Source: CAYRVF01 sp964427535 (GTDB lineage: Bacteria; Chloroflexota; Ktedonobacteria; Ktedonobacterales; JADMIN01). Taken from it: 34,109 nt of DNA. How positions within the stretch are numbered: position 1 is the stretch's first letter; every line of letters begins with the position of its first letter. Made by a program: the position numbers and the translations under genes. Below the pieces are notes generated by a model, which was not told the DNA's origin, ran no database searches, and saw only the letters and a program-made list of their open reading frames with translations. Shown piece after piece: positions 22,366 through 31,161 of the stretch. Location of the stretch: contig CAYRVF010000053.1 of assembly GCA_964427535.1 (NCBI GenBank), forward strand, positions 1-34,109, read 5' to 3'.

Positions 22366-23328
22366 CTAGGCGTCCTCTCCATCGCGTCCATCGCGCGCAT
22401 CCGCTGGTGCCAGCACAGGGGCAGTCGTGTCGAGCGGCCAGATCTCCACGTGGTCGCTCAGGATGCGCACATCGGCCCGCCCATGATAGGGGATGCGTTC
22501 CAGCGCCTCGCGCGGCAGCTGGAGCCGCCCAACCCGGTCGATGAGAATCGACTCGCGGTGCGTCTCACCGGGCAGGCCGATAACGGCGCTGGCAGTGCCC
22601 GCGAAGTGCGCCCCGGCGGCGAGCGGCTCGGCTCGGCGGACCGTCTCGGTGCTGGTGCGGCCGTCACGAATGGCGAGGGTGCGGTCGGCCAGCGAGGCCA
22701 CGGTCACGTCGTGCGTCACGATGAGGATGGTCAGCCCCAGCTCGCGGTTCAGCTCGCGCAGCAGCGTGAGAATCTCGCCCGCCGTGGTGGAGTCGAGCTC
22801 GCCGGTGGGTTCGTCGGCCAGCAGCACCACGGGTGAGTTCGCGACCGCCGTGGCAATCGCGACACGCTGCTGCTCGCCACCCGAGATCTGATGCGGACGC
22901 TTCTTGGCGAGATGCGCGATGCCCATGCGCTCCATCAGCTCGCGCGTGCGCTTGGCGCGCCCGCCTGGCCCCATGCCGCCGAGCACCATCGGCAGAGCGA
23001 TATTCTCGCACACCGAGAGCTCGGGCAACAGGTTGCGACCGACCTGCTGCCAGACGTGGCCGACCACGAAGCCGCGATAGCGGGTCCGCTGTGCCTCGTT
23101 CATGCGGGTGAGGTCTTGCCCCTGCACGATGGCCCGGCCCGCACTGGGCGTGTCGAGCGCGCCGAGGATGTTGAGCAGCGTCGACTTGCCCGAGCCAGAC
23201 GCGCCGACGAGCGCCACCATCTCACCAGGATGGATGCTCAGATCGAGCCCCTGCAACGCGACGACCTCCAGGTCCGCGACTTTGTAGATTTTGACCAAAT
23301 TCTCGCAGGTAATGAGCGCCTGCTGCAT
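22366..23328 (-). CDS. ABC transporter ATPase with C-terminal AbrB-like extension
   Basis: Residues 1-225 form a LolD/MacB-type ATPase: Walker A GASGSGKST (42-50), Q-loop WQQ (93-95), signature ISGGEQQR (148-155), Walker B VLLADEP (168-174) and H206. Unlike its neighbour, it continues to residue 320. Within the extension, about 257-300, the pattern SILIDRVGRLQLPREALERI followed by ADVRILSDHVEIWP resembles the small swapped-hairpin AbrB/MazE-type fold (D-x-x-G-R-x-x-L-P). The role of this part is unknown. It lies between the permease gene and the second ATPase gene, probably in one operon. Confidence 0.9.
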   Translation of the reverse strand: MQQALITCENLVKIYKVADLEVVALQGLDLSIHPGEMVALVGASGSGKSTLLNILGALDTPSAGRAIVQGQDLTRMNEAQRTRYRGFVVGHVWQQVGRNLLPELSVCENIALPMVLGGMGPGGRAKRTRELMERMGIAHLAKKRPHQISGGEQQRVAIATAVANSPVVLLADEPTGELDSTTAGEILTLLRELNRELGLTILIVTHDVTVASLADRTLAIRDGRTSTETVRRAEPLAAGAHFAGTASAVIGLPGETHRESILIDRVGRLQLPREALERIPYHGRADVRILSDHVEIWPLDTTAPVLAPADARDGRDGEDA

Positions 23329-23415
23329 GCCGCACTCCCTCGTAGTAGTGGCAACCTACCGTGCTCCCCGTCCAGCTTCCGCCCACTTCATAGGAGGAGG
23401 TTGGAGGAGAGTTCG

Positions 23416-26388
23416 CTAGTCTTCGTTCAGGCGCAGCGTCTCACCCAGCGACAGCCGCGAGGCGGCCAGCAGCGTAATCGCGAGCGCCAGCACACAGATG
23501 ACGACGAGGCTGCCACACGCTGCCGCGAGTGTGCTCCCCGGCACGACCACATGCGCCTGCGGAATGCCCAGCAGGGTGTTGGAGACGTCGCTATGTGTGA
23601 CCAGATCGGCGAAGACCAGCAGCGGCAGGGCATTGAGCGAGAGCAGGAAGCCCACACCCGCCCCCAACACCAGCGACGACGCGTAGATGATGGCCTGCTC
23701 CCACACCAGCATGCCGCGCAACTGCCGAGGAGTCGTGCCGACCGCCCGTAGCACCGCGAAATTGACGATGCGGCTCCGTGCGGTGAGCCATGATCCCGCC
23801 CAGATGCCCACAAGCGCAAGCACCAGCGCTGTGCCCGCGCCGATTAGCAGTGTATTCGTCAGGTCGATCTGCAACGGACTTCCGCGCGCCGCGCCGAGCA
23901 ACTGCTGCCGATCCACGACGTTGCTGAGCGCCAGTGGCCCAGTCGAGAGCGCCTGGCGCACGCTCGCGAGTGACGACGAATCGTCGCGCGTGCGCAGCCA
24001 CACCGTGTCGGGAGCGGGCGCCTTGCTAGCGACAGTCGCCGCGTAGGCTGTGGCGAAGCTGGTGTAATCGACCAGAATGCCCCCCGAGTTCACCATCGAG
24101 CCACCCCTGTAGCTGTCGTACACGGTGGGAATATGAGTCACGCGATCGACCGCGACAAACCGCAGGCTGGATTGCGTCCCAGGGATGCTGATGGTGAACG
24201 GCGCGCCCGGCGAGAGATGGAAAGCCTGCCAGGTGGCGTCGTCCAGAATGGCAGGGACGGTGTTCTGCGTTGTCGCGAGCGAGCGGCGCGACCGGAGCTC
24301 ATCCATCAAGCGAGAGAGCGGTTGCGGAGACTCAACGTCGGACCACCTGGCTGTGCTGGCGAAGGTGTCGGCGTCGAAGGCGAACAGTTGGAATGGCACG
24401 TTCCCCGGATCCGAGTTCGGGTCGAACTGATAGATGTAGCCCAGCGACGCTGAGGTGACTCCGGCGATCTGACGATACTTCTGCGTTGTTTGAGCGAGCG
24501 TGGCGCCATCCGTCACCGTCGCGGGCACGCTCCCAGTGAAGTCGGCCCCCGCCCGGAAGTCGGTCACCTCGGCCACGCGCTGGGTTTGTGAGGCGCCAAA
24601 GACCAGCGCGAAGATGGTGAAACCCGTCGAGAGCGCCAGCAGAATCGTCATCCGCACGGGCTGCTTGGGGGCGCGGGCGATCTGTGTCAGCGCGAGCATG
24701 GCCGAGGCCCCACGGCCGCGCGTTGCCAGTCGTGCGCCCAGTCCCACCAGCGACGGCAGGAAGCGCGCGAACAGCAACACCAGCGCCACCAGCAGGAACA
24801 GCAGAATAATCAGCGAGAGCGGCGAGAGCGCGGTGCTGATGCGCGGATCCACATTGCGGACGGCGAATGTGTACGCGACGTAGGCTACCGCGGCGAAAGC
24901 GCCGAAGATCAGGTCGAGATTCAGGCGCTGCCAGAAGGGCTTGGCCGTGGTCCGCGCGGACTCCCGGCGCAAGGAGAGCACGTTCCTCCCGGCGGCCCGA
25001 TTGGTGGAGAGAATCATCGCGAAGCCGGTGACGGCAACCGCGACCAGCACCCACCACTTCAGGCCCCACGCCACGGCGAACGGGCTGCCTGAGATCGCGT
25101 CGAGCGCGCTCTGCGACGACGAGGGCAGCGCGGCGCTGGCGAGTGTGCGCACCAGCGGAATCGCGGCGAGTGGCCCGAGGATCACCGCCAGCAGACACAG
25201 CCCGAGATTCTGCACGTTGAAGGCGCCGAAGACGTGGCGGCGCGAAGCCCCCCGGCTGCGGAGCAGCGAGATCGCGTCGGCCTGGCGATCGACGAGCATC
25301 TCAGCCATCAGGCGCACGAACAGCAGGATCAGCCCGAATACCTGCAGCAACAGCAGCGCGACCGGAATCTGCAGCAGGATCACCTGGATGCGGAACGACA
25401 TCAGCGCGGAATAGATCGCGCTCTGTACGTACCCTCCCTGGATCCCGTTGATCGCGCTCAGTTGCCCCGGCACGTCAGTCTGCATCTGGCCGATACGCGC
25501 GACCAGATCATTGACGCTATCGGATTTGACGTGCGACACGTCGAGGGGGTAGCTCCAGATGAGCTGCACCGGCGGTCCCTGGCCGATGTTCTGCGTCGCC
25601 GTGCCGAGCACAGTCAGCAATGTGTCGTTGCTCGCCAGCAGCGTGTTGACATGGCCAGGTCCACCAGGGCCGCTATAGAAGCCGCCTTTCACGCCCCCAT
25701 ATTGGCGGTCTGGCCCGATCGAATCCACATACGAGGTCGGCGCGTAGACACCCACGACCGGGAGCTGCACCTGCACCGGCTGCTGCCCCTCGACCGTCAC
25801 CGTCAGCGTGTCGCCGGGCGCGACGTGCAACGTGGCGGCGTCCGGCTGCGAGAGCGCGACCTCCAGCGTCGTGGCGCCCGCCGCCGGGAGCCGTCCCTGC
25901 AGCACCTGCAGATGGCGCGCGAGCAGCGCCGGATCGGAGCCGATCAGTATCGCCCCCTGAGCTCCGGAGTCCTTCGAACTGGAGCTGGCACCGGTTGAGG
26001 TCGAGGGCGGCACGATCTGCAGACCGTCGAAGGTGGCATGAAACTCCGAGGTGCCGGTCGAATACGGCCCTAACTCGGTGGGGACAATCGCGTCGAGCCG
26101 CGTCTGCGCCTGCCGCGCGAGGCCAGCCGAGGGTTGCTGGCTGTACATCGTGACGTCGATCTGCGCCGCGCCGGTCGCCGAGGCGAGTACGTCGCGCAGT
26201 CCAGCCTCCAGCGCCACCTGTGTGAAGAGCGGCACGATACACACGAGCAGCACGGCGGCAATAGTGCCCAGGCCGGCCAGCAACAGCAGCCGCCACGTCT
26301 GGCGCAATCGCCACACCGCGAGCGTCGCGGTCGGCGGAATCACCGTTCTGCGCGCACGCCGTTGTGGAGTCGCAACGCTGCGAGCCAT
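23416..26388 (-). CDS. FtsX-like (MacB-type) ABC permease, two-domain
   Basis: This 990-residue membrane protein has an N-terminal transmembrane segment (about 33-55), followed by a long extracytoplasmic region. A first FtsX-type membrane block follows (about 330-470, with LLRSRGASRRHVFGAF), then two hydrophobic segments with a second extracytoplasmic region, and a last FtsX block (VNFAVLRAVGTTPRQLRGMLVWEQ and three helices) ending SLGETLRLNED. The motif around LRAVGTTPRQL is typical of lipoprotein or macrolide exporter permeases. It likely forms an exporter with the two ATPases downstream. ATG 26388 has AAGG nine bases upstream; ATG 26397, three codons earlier, is possible. Confidence 0.9.
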   Translation of the reverse strand: MARSVATPQRRARRTVIPPTATLAVWRLRQTWRLLLLAGLGTIAAVLLVCIVPLFTQVALEAGLRDVLASATGAAQIDVTMYSQQPSAGLARQAQTRLDAIVPTELGPYSTGTSEFHATFDGLQIVPPSTSTGASSSSKDSGAQGAILIGSDPALLARHLQVLQGRLPAAGATTLEVALSQPDAATLHVAPGDTLTVTVEGQQPVQVQLPVVGVYAPTSYVDSIGPDRQYGGVKGGFYSGPGGPGHVNTLLASNDTLLTVLGTATQNIGQGPPVQLIWSYPLDVSHVKSDSVNDLVARIGQMQTDVPGQLSAINGIQGGYVQSAIYSALMSFRIQVILLQIPVALLLLQVFGLILLFVRLMAEMLVDRQADAISLLRSRGASRRHVFGAFNVQNLGLCLLAVILGPLAAIPLVRTLASAALPSSSQSALDAISGSPFAVAWGLKWWVLVAVAVTGFAMILSTNRAAGRNVLSLRRESARTTAKPFWQRLNLDLIFGAFAAVAYVAYTFAVRNVDPRISTALSPLSLIILLFLLVALVLLFARFLPSLVGLGARLATRGRGASAMLALTQIARAPKQPVRMTILLALSTGFTIFALVFGASQTQRVAEVTDFRAGADFTGSVPATVTDGATLAQTTQKYRQIAGVTSASLGYIYQFDPNSDPGNVPFQLFAFDADTFASTARWSDVESPQPLSRLMDELRSRRSLATTQNTVPAILDDATWQAFHLSPGAPFTISIPGTQSSLRFVAVDRVTHIPTVYDSYRGGSMVNSGGILVDYTSFATAYAATVASKAPAPDTVWLRTRDDSSSLASVRQALSTGPLALSNVVDRQQLLGAARGSPLQIDLTNTLLIGAGTALVLALVGIWAGSWLTARSRIVNFAVLRAVGTTPRQLRGMLVWEQAIIYASSLVLGAGVGFLLSLNALPLLVFADLVTHSDVSNTLLGIPQAHVVVPGSTLAAACGSLVVICVLALAITLLAASRLSLGETLRLNED

Positions 26389-26560
26389 GCCCCCCATCCT
26401 TCCACCCAGACATCACACGCCGCACACAGGGCCTTCAAACACTCGGCGGCCAGCATAGCATACTCCGCTCGCTTTGTATATGACGGCGCTCACACGGAAG
26501 GGGCGCCCAGCACAGCGGGAGCGGCAGCCCATCAATGACTGTGTGCCATACTGGAAGGCG

Positions 26561-26610
26561 TGGCTCTCCCCTATGGCTCTCCCCTATGCGGTGAGGGGGT
26601 AGGGGGAGAG
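26561..26610. repeat. Tandem plus inverted CT-rich repeat
   Basis: TGGCTCTCCCCTA occurs twice head to tail at 26561-26573 and 26574-26586. The second copy's CTCTCCCCTA can pair with TAGGGGGAGAG at 26600-26610, with one bulged G. It lies in the leader of the next gene and resembles the CT-rich repeat at 21526-21555. It looks like a small dispersed intergenic element. Confidence 0.55.
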
Positions 26611-26649
26611 GTTCCGCGGCAGAGGAAAGGTTCTTGCAAAGGGAAATCC

Positions 26650-27315
26650 ATGCCCAAGAAGCGCCGCAGGGGAACGCCGCGGCACCTACCCGTCCGTCTG
26701 GAGACGCGCGCGAACGGCCGCCGCACGCTTGAGGTAGGCGGCGTCACGCAGTCGGTCGCTGTCACCGAAGCCGATGTGCATCCGGCGAGTGGTCCTGCTC
26801 TTGGCCCGGACGGTGGTTATTGGGGGTTGCTGCTATCACCGCACTGCCCGAAACACGCGCTGCTGCTGGGCGTCGGCGGCGGAACAGTCGCGACGCTGCT
26901 CGCCAGGCGCTGCGCCGACACACGCATCACCGGCGTGGAGCGTGACGCGACAGTGATCGCCGTCGCCCGATCTGAGTTCGGCCTGGATGACCTGACACGG
27001 CTCACCTTGGTCGAGGCCGACGCGTTCGAGTGGGCCGCCAGGCACGCGGTCACCGAGCCCGCGACGTACGATCTCATCTGTGTGGACCTGTTCGAGGCAG
27101 GGCGGCTAGCCGCTGGCACCCTCGCCACGGCCTTCCTGCGCCACCTTGCCGCGCTGCTGGCGCCTCAGGGTACCATGTCGATCAACCTGATGCTCACTGG
27201 CCGCACTCCAGAGCAGCTTCATCGCATACGGCGCGTGTTTGAGATCACCCGCGAGATGCGTACCGGCGGCAATCTCGTCCTCCACTGCCGCGCGCTCGAA
27301 GGCGATGTGGGCTAG
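26650..27315 (+). CDS. Spermidine-synthase-like methyltransferase-fold protein
   Basis: The 221-residue product has a Rossmann-type core: HALLLGVGGGTVATLLAR (nucleotide loop), TGVERDATVIAVAR (acidic residue after strand 2), LVEADAFEW, YDLICVDLFEAGR, then FLRHLAALLAPQGTMSINLM. This matches the spermidine synthase and SAM-dependent methyltransferase fold. The substrate is not evident and an aminopropyl transfer role is not proven. The ATG at 26650 is preferred because AAAGGG lies upstream and the sequence before it is a repeat element; an in-frame GTG at 26560 would extend it by 30 residues. Its stop overlaps that of the convergent response regulator. Confidence 0.8.
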   Translation: MPKKRRRGTPRHLPVRLETRANGRRTLEVGGVTQSVAVTEADVHPASGPALGPDGGYWGLLLSPHCPKHALLLGVGGGTVATLLARRCADTRITGVERDATVIAVARSEFGLDDLTRLTLVEADAFEWAARHAVTEPATYDLICVDLFEAGRLAAGTLATAFLRHLAALLAPQGTMSINLMLTGRTPEQLHRIRRVFEITREMRTGGNLVLHCRALEGDVG

Positions 27316-27716
27316 GGGTGCCGCTCGGCGTCTTCGGGGAGCGTTGGCGTGGATGATCGCTGAATCAACCGCTTGATGGTATCGAGCAGATCGTTGATAT
27401 CAAATGGCTTGGCGATACCGGCAGCCGCGCCGATTTGGTACGCGTGCTGCCGTGCGCGGCCGTTCGCCGTAAGCACCACAATCGGGATCTCTGGACCGAT
27501 GTCGCGCGTGCGAAATGCCTCGGCGAATTCGTAGCCGTTCATGCGCGGCATCATCACGTCCAGCAGGATAACCGAGGGGCGGATATGCGCTAATACGTCG
27601 AGAGCCTCAATGCCGTCCTTGGCGGACACGACGTCGTAGCCCTCGGATTCGAGCAGAAAGTGCATCGTCTCTCGTAGTCCCGGATCGTCGTCGATCACGA
27701 GCACAGTGCTGGTCAA
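27312..27716 (-). CDS. Stand-alone response regulator receiver domain
   Basis: The 134-residue protein is a single CheY-like receiver domain: acidic pocket D9, D10, D11 (VIDDDPG), phosphoacceptor D53 (LLDVMMPRMNG), T83 (LTANG) and K103 (AKPF). There is no output domain, so it probably acts through protein contacts or as a phosphorelay intermediate. The start TTG at 27716 is chosen because AAAGG lies nine bases upstream and the receiver begins there; the frame is open to an ATG at 27782. No histidine kinase gene is in the window. The stop TAG shares CTAG with the convergent gene's stop. Confidence 0.88.
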   Translation of the reverse strand: MTSTVLVIDDDPGLRETMHFLLESEGYDVVSAKDGIEALDVLAHIRPSVILLDVMMPRMNGYEFAEAFRTRDIGPEIPIVVLTANGRARQHAYQIGAAAGIAKPFDINDLLDTIKRLIQRSSTPTLPEDAERHP

Positions 27717-27926
27717 TTCGCCCCGCCTTTCAACTGCCGCACCCCACGTGTCGTGCCAGTGTGGGCGGGACGATGAGGACAACTACCGGAACCAGCGAAC
27801 TGCCGACAACGCTCGACGCGCGATTCCGGCTGAAGAAACAAGTCACATGCCCCCTGCGACTGGCCGCGAGACACGGATTCCGCCTCACGGCCCGTCACGG
27901 CGTATCAGCCACAACATGAAGCGTGC

Positions 27927-28892
27927 TCAGCGCGACTGCTCAGGGTCGATGCGGCGCTCGCCCTCCGATAGGATATCCGAATCCATCGGCACCGAGTCGC
28001 CGGACCGGGCGGCTTGCTCGCGCACACGCCACGATTCGGCGCTCGCCTCGGGGGCACCAGGTGCGGCGAGTCCACCCTCTGGCATGGTGGGGTCGCCACC
28101 GACGCCAGCATCCGGGCGGAAGGCCATCCTAGGAGTGTCACCGAGTCCGGGGCTCCCGCCTTCGTCGCCGAGCAGCCCACCCGGCGCCTCGTCGCCAAGC
28201 CCTACACCCGGCGCCTCGTCGCCGAGTGGCGCGCCGCGCGTCCGGCTCACGTCAGAGGTCCCGTAGGAGGTGGGTCCTATCGTATCTTGCGGCGTGCCTG
28301 CTGGCTGCGGAATCGTGTCGAGCGGGGTGCCCGCTTGCTCGGGAATCGTGTCGAGCGGGGTGCCCGCTTGCTCGGGAATCGTGTCCTGAGGCGTGCCCGC
28401 AGGTTGGGGGATGGTGTCCTGCGGCGTCCCGGGGTAGATCGGACCCATCGTCTCGTTCAGCACACCGCCGCCCGCCGCCGTCTCGATCACATTGTCGCCG
28501 CGCGGCGTCATGACCGCTTCCTGGGTGGGGTAAACCGGCCTGGCAGTATCCGCCGGGTTGACGGTGGTACCAGTATCGGTCGTCGTATCTTGTTGCGCGT
28601 TCTCGGCGCCAGCGCGCAATAAGATCATGTGCGCCTCGGCCTCGCGACCGGCGGCATCGACGCCGACGAGCGTACCGCCAGCCGCGAGCCGGTCACGGTA
28701 ATACATCATCTCATCGCCCGACATGCCGAGACTGCCAATATCTGTCTGCGCCGGAGACATGTTCGCCTGCTGGCCCTGCGCCTGGCTCAACATCCGGATG
28801 CGGCTCGCGTCGAACCCCGCCTGCTGGAGCGCCTGCACGGCGCGTGTGGCATCGGTCACCGTCTGGTAGACTCCGAGTACGTACTGTGCCAT
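27927..28892 (-). CDS. General stress protein 17M/YflT-like protein with repeat tail
   Basis: The N-terminal 90 or so residues (MAQYVLGVYQTVTDATRAVQ, QAGFDASRIRMLSQ, then YYRDRLAAGGTLVGVDAAG and AHMILLRAGAEN) look like the general stress protein 17M (YflT) domain. The rest is low complexity. Five 11-residue repeats of the form GTPxDTIPxxA lie at about residues 150-205. LGDEAPG-type repeats and an acidic end follow. The ATG at 28892 has AAAGGAG eight bases upstream; the frame is open to 29030. It is the downstream member of three stress-like minus-strand genes. Confidence 0.75.
   Translation of the reverse strand: MAQYVLGVYQTVTDATRAVQALQQAGFDASRIRMLSQAQGQQANMSPAQTDIGSLGMSGDEMMYYRDRLAAGGTLVGVDAAGREAEAHMILLRAGAENAQQDTTTDTGTTVNPADTARPVYPTQEAVMTPRGDNVIETAAGGGVLNETMGPIYPGTPQDTIPQPAGTPQDTIPEQAGTPLDTIPEQAGTPLDTIPQPAGTPQDTIGPTSYGTSDVSRTRGAPLGDEAPGVGLGDEAPGGLLGDEGGSPGLGDTPRMAFRPDAGVGGDPTMPEGGLAAPGAPEASAESWRVREQAARSGDSVPMDSDILSEGERRIDPEQSR
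28276..28440 (-). repeat. 33-bp coding tandem repeat
   Basis: Five units of 33 bp lie inside the stress protein gene. Units 28309-28341 and 28342-28374 are identical, and the flanking ones are degenerate. They encode the 11-residue GTPxDTIPxxA repeats. Identical neighbours suggest recent duplication by slippage. Confidence 0.85.
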
Positions 28893-29075
28893 GTCGATCT
28901 GCTCCTTTGCTACGTCCTGCGTCGTCCCTGACGGCATCCGATAGTCACTCTCCACACGAGAGGCATCGCGCATAGCATCGTTACCGCATACAGCGGACGC
29001 ATACGTCGTGCCATACGAGCCAGACGGCATGTCATGCAGGTAAATGGCAGAAGTTGGCCGTCTTCCCCGCTCCGC

Positions 29076-29825
29076 CTACTGTGCCTGACTGTGCGTCTCG
29101 CCGCCTCCCGCTGGCGCCTCGCGATAGAGATGGTCGCCGCTCACGTCGTCACCGTCCGCGCGTTCCTCGCTGATCTGGACGGTCTCGCGGCGCACCTGAC
29201 CACGCACCTCCATCTGCTTCGAGACGTTCTCCTTCGAGATGCGCAGATATTCTTTCACGACTGTCTGCTTCTGCACGACAAGCCGTTCTTCGAGAATCGG
29301 GATGATCACCTCGTCGGGCGAGCGCGGTCCCTTGCCGTCGTACTGCTCGGGCGGTATGCGCTCGATAACCGCTCGCTCCTGCAGCACGGGCACCTGGAAC
29401 CGCTCCTCATGCGACTCGATGCCCTTGTGGATGCGCAGATGCCCAAGCACGGATTGCTGTGTGCTGGCCGAGAGCTGCTCTTCGCGCAGTGGCACCCGGA
29501 TGTCATCGCCGGTTGCCTCTTCTCTCGGGATCGTCGTTACCTCATCCGCCGGAACGCCAACGCCCAAGGCATACCTGGGGAGATCTTCCGGCGCGAGATC
29601 CACGTCGACGACCACGTCGAGGATGGGGAAGGTGGCCTCTTCGACGTTCGTGACCAGCGCCAGCGGAAGACGGTAGCGCCAGTGGCCGTCATCTGAGAGC
29701 ACCAGCATACTGCCCTGGTCGTCTGTCTCCGCTCCCGTGACACCATCCAGTCGCTCGACCGTGCCGATGAAGCTCTCGCCCACACGCACCCGTGCGTGCG
29801 GCGTGATGCTGTCGTAGTTGATCAC
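29076..29825 (-). CDS. DUF2382 (YsnF/AvaK-type) stress protein
   Basis: The 249-residue product opens with a PRC-barrel-like N-terminal region (VRVGESFIGTVERLDGVTG, SDDGHWRYRLPLALV). It has two DUF2382-type segments: IRVPLREEQLSASTQQSVLGHLRIHK with VPVLQERAVIER, and VIIPILEERLVVQKQTVVKEYLRISKEN with RRETVQISEE. The family is linked to general stress responses in several bacteria, but its chemistry is unknown. The start GTG at 29825 has GGAGGGAG just upstream; the open frame continues to 30083 without homology. It follows a related gene on the same strand. Confidence 0.82.
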   Translation of the reverse strand: MINYDSITPHARVRVGESFIGTVERLDGVTGAETDDQGSMLVLSDDGHWRYRLPLALVTNVEEATFPILDVVVDVDLAPEDLPRYALGVGVPADEVTTIPREEATGDDIRVPLREEQLSASTQQSVLGHLRIHKGIESHEERFQVPVLQERAVIERIPPEQYDGKGPRSPDEVIIPILEERLVVQKQTVVKEYLRISKENVSKQMEVRGQVRRETVQISEERADGDDVSGDHLYREAPAGGGETHSQAQ

Positions 29826-30042
29826 GCGCTCCCTCCTCCGTGGAGTTGCCGCCCCCGCGCCCTCGGTTCGCCACTGGCGCACAACAGGCGGAGACGCGAA
29901 CGGGCCGGGCCGCGTCCGACGATGTCTCGGCGTTGCCCAGCCCTGTTGTGTTATCTTGCTGCGGTCCGTGCCGCGAGATACACACCGGGCGATATCGGCT
30001 GGTCTCGCGGCCTTCAGAGCTCGATGAGTTTCTCCCGCTTGT

Positions 30043-30912
30043 TTACGGGCGCAGTGTGCCTGTGTCGTCGGCCGCGGTGTCATTCGTCAGCCCGCGATTG
30101 AGCCTGGTGTCGCCGGTAGCGCCCTGATCCTCGACCAGGTTGTCGTCACCGGTGATATTCACCCGCTCGCGGCGCACCGTATCACTCGCCTGCTGCTGCT
30201 CGGTGACGCGGTCCTTGTGCAGATGCACCTCCTCAGCAGTGCGCGCCTGCTTTTCGACGTTCAGCTGCTCGCCCATCACGGGCACGTCGATGTCGCGCTC
30301 CGTGAACGCATCATCGCCGACGGGTGCGGCGCCGCTCACCGGATTGCGCTCAACACGCACTTCCTCATGTGAGACCGGCGCGGACACGGTCTGCTGCTCC
30401 TCCACGACATCGCGATGCACGTGCATACGCCCCGCTTCGCCGCGCTCCTTGGTCGCAAGCAGTTCTTCCTCTCGGACTGGAACCGCCACGTCCCCCTCGC
30501 GGGTCGGCGTGGGCGGCACGCCGCCACCGACGAAACCACTCGAGGTGTCATTCGCCATAGCTGGGCCTGTGCTCGTGCCGGTGTCGGCCCACCGGCCAGT
30601 ATTCGCCGGTGCGATGTCGCTCGCGGTCGTGGCATCGGTCGTGGCGGCGCCAGGGTTGTCCCAATCTCGGTTGTTAATGTCTTCCTTAGACAGATTGAGA
30701 TACACGCCATTGGCGTCGGCGCCGCGCATCGCGCTCAAGGGAACATAGATGTCCTTCGGGAAGAACAGGCCTTTGTGTATCACGAGCCTGCCTGCCTGAA
30801 CGCCATGCTCGCTGACCTCTCCCACCTTGTCGCCGTTGATGTCGTAGACCGGCGTACCTTCAATGAACTGTAGTCCCGTCAGGTTCGGATCCATCCCACG
30901 ATTGTCGAGCAT
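30043..30912 (-). CDS. PRC-barrel and DUF2382 domain protein
   Basis: Residues about 10-85 form a PRC-barrel (GTPVYDINGDKVGEVSEHG, LVIHKGLFFPKDIYVPLSAM, GVYLNLSKEDI). After a Thr/Ala/Gly-rich linker come two DUF2382 segments: VAVPVREEELLATKERGEAGRMHVHRDVVEEQQTVSAPVSHEEVRVER and IDVPVMGEQLNVEKQARTAEEVHLHKDRVTEQQ with RRERVNI. There are 289 residues. The start ATG at 30912 has AAAGGACAAGGAC upstream. It faces away from the P450 gene, so their promoters share about 250 bp. No clear promoter was found for either direction. Confidence 0.88.
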   Translation of the reverse strand: MLDNRGMDPNLTGLQFIEGTPVYDINGDKVGEVSEHGVQAGRLVIHKGLFFPKDIYVPLSAMRGADANGVYLNLSKEDINNRDWDNPGAATTDATTASDIAPANTGRWADTGTSTGPAMANDTSSGFVGGGVPPTPTREGDVAVPVREEELLATKERGEAGRMHVHRDVVEEQQTVSAPVSHEEVRVERNPVSGAAPVGDDAFTERDIDVPVMGEQLNVEKQARTAEEVHLHKDRVTEQQQASDTVRRERVNITGDDNLVEDQGATGDTRLNRGLTNDTAADDTGTLRP

Positions 30913-31161
30913 GTCCTTGTCCTTTCGACTCTTGGTCATCGATCGTCCGCCACAGCAACTGACCCCGATAAGCCGTATGGCACTACAGTGGACGAACGTA
31001 GTCCTTTTCTTGTGCAAGAGCTATGCCATGCAGCAGTCCACACGACATGGCCCAGCACGCCTTGTCGCCGTCATGACGAGCGAGTACGCTTGAATTGGAG
31101 CCAGTTGGGCGGACGCGACCCCACTCTTCTCCAACGCTGGAAAGAGAGACGAGGCGGCACA

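Noticed and set aside
27717..27782. An N-terminal extension of the response regulator to 27782
   Set aside because: The added residues are not receiver-like, and the TTG at 27716 has a well-spaced ribosome-binding site.
28276..28440. The 33-bp repeats as a CRISPR array
   Set aside because: The units are directly adjacent without spacers and encode an in-frame protein repeat.
30988..31161. An upstream in-frame extension of the P450 as a membrane anchor
   Set aside because: The residues are Cys-, Arg- and His-rich without a hydrophobic segment, and a better-placed ATG with an upstream site is at 31162.
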